The position numbers and the translations under genes were made by a program. DNA of 64,000 nt, taken from positions 868,001 to 932,000 of the forward strand of contig JAALGY010000051.1 in NCBI GenBank assembly GCA_032358165.1, written 5' to 3'. This DNA comes from Diplosphaera chodatii (Eukaryota > Chlorophyta > Trebouxiophyceae > Prasiolales > Stichococcaceae). The notes beneath the pieces are model-generated. The model saw nothing but the letters and a program-made list of their open reading frames with translations, made no database searches and was not told the origin of the DNA. Positions 1 through 11,500 of the stretch are shown piece by piece; the first letter of the stretch is position 1, and each line of letters begins with the position of its first letter.

Positions 1-1544
1 GATGGTTAACTCCATCGCCAACAATGGTACGCAGGTGGACATGCGCAGCAAGCGCATGGCGCGCAAGGCGGGCGCGCTGGTCATCTTCGTGGTGGACGCC
101 TCCGGGTCCATGGCCCTCAACCGCATGGCCTCCGCCAAGGTGCCGCCAGTGTGTAGCTATCAAATTGTGGCGCGTGACTGCTCAAACAGGACACATCTTG
201 CCACCTTGTGGCTGCTGCTCATGAGGTGTCATTATGAATGTGCAGGGTGCGGCGATGCGGCTGTTGGCAGAGAGCTACACCAGCCGAGATCAGGTGCAGT
301 GGACGAGTGGTCGTCTAGCATGCTGGCCGCTTGCCGCTGCCGCAAGCTTGCCTGCTCTCTTCAGACTGTGCAGTAAGCGGCGGCAGGCCTGTGACTCAGG
401 CTGTACCCCCGCCGCCCCGCCGCAGGTGAGCCTGATCCCCTTCTACGGGGACCAGGCGGAGGTGCTGCTGCCGCCCAGCAAGTCCATCTCCATGGCGCGC
501 CGCCGCCTGGACTCGCTGCCCTGCGGCGGCGGCTCCCCCCTCGCCCACGGCCTCGCCACCGCCTGCCGCACCGGGCTGCAGGCCCAGGCCACGGTGCGCC
601 GGCGGACGGGGGCGATGTTGCCGTTGATGAGCGTCCTGGCACTACACTCCGGCTCCTCCTCATGCACGGCTTTCCTGTCAACCCTCAACATTGATGATGA
701 TGTCGTGCCGGGACCTGCTATGTGTGGCGGCGGGTGGTGCCACGGAGCCAGGCAGAGGAGGTCCAACCCTGACCCTCCTCTGCCGGGGTGCAGGGCGACT
801 GCGGGCGGGTGATGGTGGTGCTGCTGACGGACGGGCGCGCCAACGTGTCGCTGGCCAAGAGCAACCGGGACCCCGACGCGCTGGCGGAGGACGCCCCCAA
901 GCCCACCACGGTGAGAGGCGCCTGCTCCTGGCGACGGCTGCTGCTCCCAGCAGCCATCCAACCGCCTGAAGGCCCGGGTCTCTAGCATCCTACTTGTTCG
1001 GCATCGCACTCTGCCGCCATGGCGGCGTATCTTGGTGAGCTGCATTCTGAGCTACACATGCATGTCGTCTCCTGCAGGACCAGCTGAAGGAGGAGGTCAT
1101 GAACATGGCCAAGAAGATCGGCGCGGCCAACTTCAACCTCCTGGTCATCGACACAGAAAACAAGGCAGGAGTAGGGTGGTGTGCTGCTCATGAGCTCGTG
1201 GTCTGCTGTTGTTCATGCACGTGCTTTTGGACAGAGCCTGAGGTCATGCCCTGTACCGTGTGCAGTTTGTCAGCACCGGCTTTGCAGAGGAGATTGCCAA
1301 GGGCGCAGGCGGCCGCTACTACTACCTACCCAACGTGCGCACGCCCAGCGTATGGCAGTGCCGCTCACTGTCAGCATTGCGCACATGCGTTCTGCAGGAT
1401 GGTCCCACCTGCATTGGCACGACGGCATGCTAAAGCTCGGTGCAACTGTTCGCCCATGCACAGTTCGGTGCAACTGTGCAGGCCAGCGACCAGGCCATCG
1501 CGATGGCCGCCTCATCAGCCATGGCGGAGGCCAAGGCAGCCTGA
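1..1544 (+). CDS. CHLD: Magnesium-chelatase subunit D, C-terminal part (5' end outside window)
   Basis: ChlD is the AAA+/von Willebrand A platform subunit of plastid magnesium chelatase, which inserts Mg2+ into protoporphyrin IX for chlorophyll synthesis. Only the vWA (integrin-I-like) domain lies in the window. Exons: up to 139, 246-293, 426-593, 794-910, 1078-1164, 1266-1334, 1482-1544; all junctions are phase 0. The MIDAS metal site is visible as [13 protein letters not shown] and TDGRANVSL. The family segments [39 protein letters not shown] and [20 protein letters not shown] follow in order. The protein ends in a short Ala-rich tail before TGA at 1542-1544. The intron after LLVIDTENK appears to start with GC (AAG|GCAGGA). 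Family identity is very secure. Confidence 0.95.
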
Positions 1545-2532
1545 GCCACAGGCTGTCATAGCTTGTGCCGCCTCTGCGCTGCCGACGGCACAAAGTTTTG
1601 ATCGAGGCTCCCGCTGACGCAAGTGGAAGAGAGATCACAGCAATCAGCGAATGACAGAAAGCTGTCGGTACGGAGGGGTACGACGTCAGCTCCCGGTGGA
1701 TGGGGGTGTCATCTGCTGCTCAGCTTCAGCATGTCCCTGAGTTAGGGCGTCCTTGTGCACACGAAGACATGAAAACGACGGCAACACGCCTTCCTCTCCT
1801 AGCGCGCAGTAGTTGAGCGGTTCCTAGCGTGCAGTGTGCCGTGAACTTCAGCAACTGTGCACCTGCTGACATCCTGTTGGGCAAGGGCGGGCACATGACG
1901 GCAAAGCAACCAAACGTGCAGCGCTATGGTTCCAAGTGTGCACGTCGGTATAGCAGCCTTTCGCATGCTGCGGTTTGTCAAGCGCAGCTTGAGACTGTGT
2001 TGACGGCGTTGATGCCGACAGCTGGAACCCAAGTGTTACATCGTGGCTGTTGCGTGTCGCAAACGTCGACCCCAAACCTCCGACCCAGGGGGCAACAAGC
2101 AAAGCGCTCATGATGCCCAATCGAAGCACCGTGTGGCCAGTAGCTGCGCCCAATACGCACTTGAGTATGATGATCGCGTGAAGTTTGAGCACGGGCTTCC
2201 TAGCAAGGGTCTTGCAATCTATCTGCGGTTTGATCACCGCCGAGCGGTCCGCAGCCCGTCAGAGACATGAGCTACGGCGGGTGTCAGTGTCTGATCGGGC
2301 TCGCTGCGGCACGGACATTACATCCTCACTTGCTCACAGCGCAACTCGACCCGGAACGGCCCACGTGACCCCCAGATTGCAGAGGACACAGGAATCTGCA
2401 GACCGCGCCGTGTCATTTGAGTGGCACTTTGCGTTGAGGGCGCAGCTCAAAGTTGCGCACATTCAGCAAGCATTTGACACTCAAACAGACCAGCGCCCGC
2501 CGACGTCAGGCGGGCGCGCGAGGCAGGTTGCC
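1545..2532. other. Intergenic region between ChlD and the NOS gene
   Basis: These 988 bases separate two genes on the same strand. They should hold the ChlD 3' UTR and the NOS promoter and 5' UTR. The NOS reading frame stays open upstream to about 2185, but there is no ATG before 2533, so I treat that stretch as leader. I see no convincing additional gene or repeat. Confidence 0.6.
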
Positions 2533-5500
2533 ATGGTGACCCTTGCGGGAAACGGGAATTGTGCCTCACAGAGCGTCGCAATGCTGCTGAAAAAGTGGGA
2601 CAGCGCGCACGACGGCGCGCAGCCACCGTCGAAGCAGCAGAACGGGCACTCGGGTGCAAGCTGCCAGGCTGCAGCACATGCAGCAGGCGGCACAAACGGA
2701 GTCCTCCACGCAGACAACGAGGCAGCAGCGGTCCCTGCGGGCACGCCCATCAATGCCTGCCCTTTCAGACATGGTTCTGTGGGCGTGAAGCCGTTCCCGG
2801 TGCGTTTTCAGCCTGTTGCTGATCGTTGCACCTTGCAGCCTGCCAGGCTGCCGAGACAACCTCGGTGTACACTCGCAACTCGGGCACCTCACCTGCTCCA
2901 TATCAGCTTCTGTCGACCTGCAGGGCTACGTACACGGCAGGAACACGAGAATCTGCCCAGCAGGCGCGTCCCACTGCTCCCGATCAACGCAGGCACCATG
3001 CTGTGCGCGGAGTGCCATCAGTCCATCGACCATGCAGCGCAGCGACAGCGCCCCCTTCTGCGTGCATCAACAGCTGACGGGTGTTGAGCGTCATCTGAAG
3101 CATGTCAACGGTGTGCAGGGTGCAAGGTCGATGGCCAGCTCGGGCGCGGCGAGACGCCCGCGCAGACGCTCATCCGTGAAGCGCTGGAGTATCAGGTGCC
3201 ACCTCGTGCTTGTTCTCGTCCTCATATCTTCATTTCAAACCTCTCAGTGGCACACGTTTGGCTGGATTGCTTGATGAACGCTTGCGCTGGCTGTGGCGGC
3301 AAATCGTGCACCTCGTGCTGCCCACCATGTGGCGCAGCTGGGCCAGGCCAGCAGCGTGTCAGCACTCGAAAAGCGGCATGCTCATGGTCACAGGAGCTGT
3401 ACCACCACGAAAGGAGCTCGCCGCCGGAGGTCAGGGAGGCACGCATCCAGGAGGTGCTGGCGTCCATCCAAAGCACCGGCACATATGCCCACACATGGGA
3501 TGAGCTGCAGCACGGTGCGTCTGCCCTCGGGTGACTGCCATGCCTGGCACAGCACCTGGCACCCCTGTGTTTCGCCAGACGCACTTCATGTCGGATGTCG
3601 AGCATTGGCTGCACCGGCTTGTAGCATGCTCCACTCTGCCTCAGGTGCTTGTGTGCTCTCGCGCGTACCATCGCCTGGTTGTGATGTGCTGATCTGCACT
3701 GCAGGCGCGCGCGTCGCGTGGCGCAACGCACCGAAGTGCTCCAACAGGAAGTTCGCCATGGAGCTCAACCTGCTGGACTGCCGGGACTGCACCACACCAG
3801 AGGTGCTGCCGCCGCTGCGCTGCCCACCTTGCACCATGCAGTCCTTGCCGAGTACGCCCTGCTGAGTGAGTGGCAGCGTGCACTGGTGCAATGATGACAG
3901 CTGGCCTGCGGTAAAGCTGCCGCGTTTATGCCGCAGACCATGTACGAGGCGTGCCTGGACATGTTGGAGCGCGCCACGGTGGTCGGCGCCACCGAGACAT
4001 TCATGACGGTGTTCCGCCCCGCGCACCCGCTGCACCCACACGGTGTGTATCTGAGAGACGTCGATGCTGTGCAACACAGTTTGGTGCCTGCCTCGCCGCC
4101 AGCCTGGTGAGCCGGAACAGAACAGGCATGCAAGGCAAGCAGATCTGGAGCTCTTGCACCTGGCCGGCGGGCAGGCTTTACCGAGTTTACTTGGTCCCCT
4201 GCGTCACCAGAGGGCGGCCCGCGGGTGTGGAACTCGCAGCTGCTCCGCTTCGCCGGGTGGCGCAACGACCAGATGGAGATCGACGGCGACCCGACCGAGG
4301 TGGCCTTCGCCGAGTTCTGCCGCCTCAAGTTCGGCTGGGCGCCGCCAGGTGGTCAGCAGCGGGGTGGCTGTCCCATGCGCATGTCCGTGACGGAAATCTC
4401 AACCCAGCCTTGCCTCCGAGCAAAGAGCACACTGGCAGTACAGTAAACACTTATGAGAAGCACTCAAATCGGGTACCGAACAGGGTCTCGATCGTGGTGT
4501 GCTGCTGTGCAGGTGGCAAGGGCGGCAGGTTCGACCTGTTGCCGCTGATACTGCAGGACAGCCCCGCCACAGCACCCAAGGTGATTTGACGGCGCTAATA
4601 CCAGTGGGATGTTGGCGTGGTGCTGGAGTGACAGCTGGTTATGTGCACTGTGACACACCTGCACTGCATGGCACACTGGACACTAATAGCGTGTGTCATG
4701 ACCTTCATGTCCAGCTGTTCGAAGTACCGTCACAGTATTGCACAATGATTCCATTCTCGCACCCGCGGCACCCCTGGTTTGCGGATCTGGGCTTGAAGGT
4801 GAGAAAGCAAAGCGTGCACGTGCAGGCACTTCCACCTGCAAGAGAGCTGAGCACATGTGCACACTGTGTTTGTGCTCGTGACAGTGCGGAAGCTGGCCCC
4901 ATCGACCTGTGACATGAGGCACTGTGTTGCGCAGTGGTATGGCGTGCCGGCTGTCAGCAACATGGAGATGACACTGGGCGGCCTCCTTTATACCGGTGAA
5001 ACTTGTGACCGCTGACTGCGATGCACTGCCATGAACACTTGACGAGCAGTGTCTGCTCATGTGCCGCTGCAAGCGCATCATCTGCAGTGCATGCTATCTG
5101 CAGGCATTCCCTTCAGCGGCTGGTGCGCGTGTCATTGTCACGATGATCAGACTGGTCATACCCTTGTCGAAGGCTGTGGCACACATGGGAGTTGAACATT
5201 ATCACCATGTGCTTGGCTGATCTTGTCTGCACACAGATGGCCACCTGATGGGCTGGCTAATCTCAGTGTAATGCCCGCAGGTATGCCGACACAGAGATAT
5301 GCCGAAACCTGTCTGATGAATGTCGCTACAACATGCTGCCCACCATTGCGGAGAAGCTCGGCTACAGCACCGCAACCAATGGAACAATGTGGCGGGATGC
5401 AGCACTTGTTGCGCTGAATGAGGTATGCATCGGGCTGGCCGTGGACACCAGTGGGCCAGCGCGTGTCTCACGGTAGCTGCCGTGCTCTGATGCGCATGAT

Positions 5501-8500
5501 ACTGGACCCCAAGACAGAGGCTCAGCTGCTATCATGTCCGCATGCAGGCTGTGACGCACTCGTTCCAGCTGGCAGGTGAAGCCTTGCTGCTGTAGTGTGT
5601 CTATGCATACCAATCGTCAATGCTTCAGATGCAACGTCCATCGTGCAGCATGCATAACAGGGGGTGTCTGCAAGTTCAATGATCCTTTGTGCCGGTCATG
5701 CAGGCATGAGCATGGTGGATCACCACACGCTCATGCAGGGCTTCTGGGACTGGCAAGCCAAGGAGCAGAAGACTCGCGGCTACATGCCCGGTGGGCAGCC
5801 AGATCGCCAGCTGTGTGGTCTGATCGCCTGCAGACATCGCCATCCTCCCTCACTGCACTGCGGGAGTGCTCGAAATCTTGAATCCTGCCTGATGTCACAC
5901 CTACGTGAAATCAGCTGGTGCATATAAGCCGAGGTGCTCATATCTGCAGGCAACTGGAAGTGGATCATCCCGCCACTGGCCGCGTCCACTAGTCCGTGCT
6001 ACCTGGGCCTCAACAAGATGATCGAGTACACTCTGAAGCCCGCCCTGCTGTATGCTCCTGGCTTCAAGAGGTGATCTGCAGCCCAGCAGTAGCATGGGAA
6101 TACATGTGTAATGGTGACTGATCCTACAGCGCCACGCACGGCTCTTCTGCTTGCTGGACCACTGTGAGCTGCACATCTGCAACGACTCGAAATCACTTGT
6201 CATGCAGCTACGCCGAGAAGTTCTACGGGCCAGGCTGGAACCGCGTCGGGCCGCCAGCACAGTCGTTGCAGCTGAACGCTGCCGTGTGTGCATGGCTGGG
6301 GCGCCGGCGGCTCAAAAAGGCCTCTGCTCGCTGCCGTGTGTTGATCCTGTTCGCGACGGTGTCCGGCACTGCTAAGAAGTACGCGGGCAAGGTGGGCCCT
6401 CGGCACCTAGAGCTCAGGCTCGCTCTGTGATCACCTTGCATCTTTGTGCCAGGATTCTCACCAGGTTACTTTCTGCACAGGCACATGAGATGCTTGCCAC
6501 CTGACTCGCATCAGGCACTTTGAACGTCCTGCAGCACAAGTTGACGACTGTACACTTTGCACCTGCAGCTGGCAGCGATGCTGACCCAGGAGTGGATGGT
6601 CACCATCAAGGATGTGGCGGGCATCACGGGGGCTGCGATCAAGTGGGACCTGTACGATGTGGTCTGCTTCCTGACATCCACCTATGGCTCTGGCGCGGCG
6701 CCTGCATCCTCCACCAAGTGAGGGCCCTCTGTTGCAGGAGTTCGGTTGTCACAGACGCGACGCAGATCCCAGTCGCTTTGATTGCAAGGCAGCTCTTGCA
6801 CATCGGCACCTGAAAGGGTGACGCTGGGTGTTTTGCCGCCATGCATGATGCAACTGCGAACCACCCTTTCAACAGCAGGATTTGTGCTGATTGATGCAGA
6901 TTCTTGAAGTGGCTGGCGCTCCAGGGGGATGCACTGCAGGAGTCGGGGTCGGTGCTCAAGGGCAAGCGCTGCGCCGTCTTCGGCGTGGGGTCCAGCGCGT
7001 ACCCGCGCTTCTGCGCCGCTGCGGAGAGCATGCGCGCGCTGCTTCTTGCTGCAGGTGCCGCGTCAGCTACTGGCTGCCATGGGACCTGATCTGCCATGCC
7101 ACTGCCATGCCGCCAGTGACCCTGGTGCACGTGCAATGGCAGTGGCTGTTCACATGATTTCAGCAGCTGCACGAGAGCGCAACACCGCTCAAGTTCGATG
7201 CAGTTGTGATAGCATCGTGACTGTGACTATGGCGTGCCGCAGGCGCCCAGCTCATCGCGGGCATTGGCAAGGCGGACTCCCTGGGGGACGGGGAGGGTGC
7301 GCTGACGGGGTGGGTGGGTGAGTCGTCAAGCCTTCTAGCCAACACCCATCCCCAGCGTGCCCTGCTGCGTGTCGCAGCTTGCCGTCCGCCACCACAGCGC
7401 GACGTGTTGCTTGCTTCAGGAGTGGGGCACCTGCGGCTGACCTTTGGTGTAATGCCTGGATGTGTGCTCATGTTCAGGCGAGCTGGTGGGCACGCTGGGG
7501 GAGTTGGGTGTGGCGCCAGAGGCATGCACCCGCCTCGCCAAAATCGCAGCCAGCGGCGCAGCAGACACTTCCACGTTTGTGCGGCACTTCAAGGCCATCA
7601 ACATGGCAGGTGTGGCAGCAGCGACTCTCGATGTTGCACAGCATGTGCGCGGAAGGCAGAGCAAAGCAGCAAGCCGAAAGCGTTTGGTTCCCATGTTCTT
7701 GACTGAGCTACGGTTGAAAGTCAGTCGAGCCTTCAGCTGTGCAGTGTGCCAAGCGACTATATGGTGTGCTGCAGGTCTCACTCGCATGGCACCCGATTAC
7801 AGCAGTTCGGTGGGCACCGTCGTGGCGGCTGATGAGCAGCTGACGGACGCGGCCTTGCAGGCAGCGCCCACACGGTCCACCAAGCTGCTGCAGCTGGACA
7901 TATCCAACACCCACCTGCTGTACGACCCAGGTGGGCAACGCATCCAGCGAGGCCAATGAACCTGTCACCATCAGCTCGCAAGTCATTCGTTAACCACACT
8001 TCCCACTGACGGAAAGCGACCATCAAAACCTCTACTGCCGGTGCATCAGGAGTCTGTCCACGGCTGTCATGCAGGCGATCACGTCGCCATCTTCGGCAAC
8101 TGGCACCGCTTCAGGGACGAGGTCGAACAGCTGGGCAGGGCGCTGGGGCTGCAGCCCACGGAGCAGTACGCCAGCGGCCTCGACATGCCCTTCGACCTTG
8201 AGGTGCCGGCGCCACACTCTCGCAGCGTCCATCTTGCCACTGCTGTCCCGTCAGGCAGCATGGCAGAAGCCATATTGTCGACTGGGCCTGGTGTTGCAGG
8301 CTGGTGCTGCAAGCTGCAAACCTCCTGCTCCCTCTGCCGACATCAGAGCTTCTTGGGGACAGGTGCTGGAGGAGGCAGAGCAGGCAGGTGTCCCCATCGA
8401 CGCCAAGAAGTTCCCGCTGCCCAACACATACAGGTGTGCACACCTTGATGTCGAGGTGATGCTGCCTCCAGGCGCCTGCAACACTGTGCCCATGGTGCAA

Positions 8501-11500
8501 CACCTGACGAACAGGCCCGCCGCTGACAGCACTGCCCACCGCTGCGGCAGGACCATCCTCAACGAGTACTGCGCCCTCATGGACCTGGTGGACCGCGAGG
8601 CGGTGTCCGCCCTGGCCCAGGTGCCGCGCCGCCCGAGGCCGTCCCGCAAGCATGTCTTGGCGCTGCGCCCCCTTGTTGCACCACTGTCGCAGGCCCTGGG
8701 GTGTGAAGGCTGTCGGATACTATCCCGTTCCACGTACTGCTGGGCAAGCGTCGCAGCTGCGAGGGACCTCAACACGTGTCATCCCCTGGTGCAGTTCGCC
8801 GGCAGCGAGGAGGACAGGGCGGAGCTGCAGGGCCTGGGCGGCGACACCACCACCTTCCACGCCTGGCAGCACCACCAGCAGCTGCGGTGCGCGGGCCTGA
8901 CCCGCCGTCGCCGGGCACCAGCTCGGATCCAGAATGTGCTGCACACCGGTGTACGCTTCGGTGGCCCGCAAAGTTCCCAGCGTGTATGCCGTCTTGACTT
9001 TCCGCCGAAGTGTTGCAGGTGGTTGGACCTGTTCAGCAGCTTCCCCAGCCTGGCGGGCCGAGTGCCGGTGGAGGTGTTCCTGCAGCTGGTGCCGCTCGTG
9101 CACAGCCGCTACTACTCCATCGCCTCCAGCTCCGACGCCTGCCCTGGAGAGGTTTGCAAGGGGCCTCCTTGCCAAGCTCCTCACGCCGCATTGGACGGCT
9201 AGCTACCTGTCTGCAGACTCCATGCCCGTTTTGAGGCTTTGCAGCCGGTACAGCCGCCCAGCGTCGTGTCCAGGGCACTAGAAAGAGGTGGTGCTTCCTG
9301 GGATGTCCAGTCCCCCTGTCTTGTGTGTTGTGCAGGTGCATGCCCTGGTGGGCCGTGCACAGTGGACCCTGGCGGACGGCTCGACGCGCTTTGGGCAGTG
9401 CTCAGACTACATCACCCAGCTGAAGCCTGGAGACAGAGTCCGCTTCAAGATTGCCAGGGTGTGTTGCCACACATGCTTGAGCCAGGTGTTCCTGCTGCAT
9501 GATGCTTGATCAAGTTGTTTGTCATTACGAGTCACACTCTCCAAGGGGAGGGCAAGATGATGCCGTCTGGCATCCACAGTTGACGCATGTTGCGAGTCTG
9601 CTGTTGCAGGTGGCAACTTTCCGCCTGCCAATGAACAATGCAGCGCCTGTGGTCATGGTGGCTGCTGGCACCGGCTTTGCGCCCCTGCGAGGTTTCTTGC
9701 AGGTATGTGTCCTTGAGATGCATGCCGTCTGGAGTCACACGCCAGCATAGCCCATCAGCTCAGCCCGCACCACGTGTAGCACATCAGTGGTTGCCATGCC
9801 GGGCTTGTGAAACACCAACTCGAGCCACGAACTTGGCAGCTTTAATGCTGATTCTTCTTGCAGGCTCGTCAGAAGGCCAAGCAGCAGGGTGACACCGGCC
9901 CATGTGTGCTGCTGTTTGGCAGCCGCACCGCCGCTGATCAGATCTGCAAGTGCGTCCACCTGTGCAGTAACAGCATCTGGCAAGCATATTGTGTATTGAA
10001 GCGCACTATCGGTGGATGCACTGCATATCTGATGCTGGTGTCACCTGTTGAAACGCTTGCAGATCACAGATCGTGACCGAAATGCAGGGACATGGTGGAC
10101 GCTTTCGAGGAGGGCGCCTTGACACACAAGATCCTTGCGCACAGCCGCGAACCGGGCCAGCCCAAGCAGTATGTACAGGACCTGATTCCAGCGCAGGTAG
10201 CTGCCACCACGGCAGGACCTGGCCTTCGAGTATCCCTTGCCATAGCCCAGTGTCAGAAACCTCTTGCCACTGAGTCTGAAGCATGCCTTCGCACTTGACA
10301 CTGTCACACTGCGACAGTCTTTGCTGTTGCTGCGGTGGTGCCAATGACATCTTCGATTTGCTGCTGCACTGCAGGCCAGCTGGTTGAAGGACGTCCTGCT
10401 GGACGGTAAAGCCCACATATATGTGTGCGGCGACTCGCAGATGTCTGCCGGCGTGTCCGCCGCCATTGGTCAGATCATTGGTGCGCACCTCTGGCTGCAG
10501 AGTGTGCCAGTCGGTTGACTACAGCAAGGCTATCAGGCAAACAGGTGCAAAAGGCACTAAGTGGCCACCTTGACTGGCATCAGATCACATATCGTGTCTT
10601 CCAGGCGCGGAGACGCTGGCGGCCCTGTCAGCATCGGGGCGCTACCATGAGGTAACCACAGTGCTTGTGGTCAAGGATCCTTCGACCATGCAAATGCTGC
10701 TTGCGTGTCGCTTTGCTTCCTTCTGCACTCCACAGGCTTTCAATGTGCCAGTCGCAACATGCAGGACGTCTTTGGGCTGACGACAACAGACCTGTCGGGC
10801 GCCAGCGCCCAGGTCGCAGGCAGCCGCGACGCGCAGCGCGCTCTACTCAAGGCTGCTGCTTGTGGGCAGCCCACTGGTGCGCCCGTCACAATGTCACAAT
10901 CACTGGCGCCGTGTTGCCAATCACAACACTGAGGAGTTAGATTGCCAATTGCACCGTACACCAGGACGCAGGCTGTCAACGAGCCAAAATTGCCACGAGC
11001 ACTTGCTGACTGTAGGTAGAGCCTGACTGTTCGTCTTCATGCCAATAAGCCCGGTAGTGCGGGCGCCTGCAGTGTATGCCGTTTCGCCCTTCTCTGGCTG
11101 AGGACCCTAACATGCTTGTCGCTCCTGCAGTGGTTGCGGACAAGCTGGCGGCCGGCGCGAGTGCCGACGCCGCCGACAGCGACGGCAACACGCTGTTGCA
11201 TCTGGCGGCAGCGGGCAAGCACATGGATGTGATCAAGGTGCTTCTTCGGCCTGCTGGCACCTGATCTGCAAGATGGATTCTGAGCAGAACCTTGTGTGTC
11301 ACGTGCTGTGTCATGCCCACGCTCAATGGCCTTGACCATTGTTTGCTCGTTGCAAGCTGAAGGCGACCGCAAGCATATGGCGCTGCTGTCTGATGCAGGT
11401 CCTGCTGAGAGCCGACCCGCCGGCAGCACTGGGCCTCGTCAACGACTGGGGCCTCACGGCCGTGGCGCTGGCTGAGGTGAAGGGCCACGCTGAGGCACGC

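Noticed and set aside
2185..3087. 300-codon open frame taken as a separate gene
   Set aside because: It begins with TTG, and only its part from ATG 2533 to 2799 serves as the first NOS exon; the rest runs through an intron in a different frame from exon 2924-3080.
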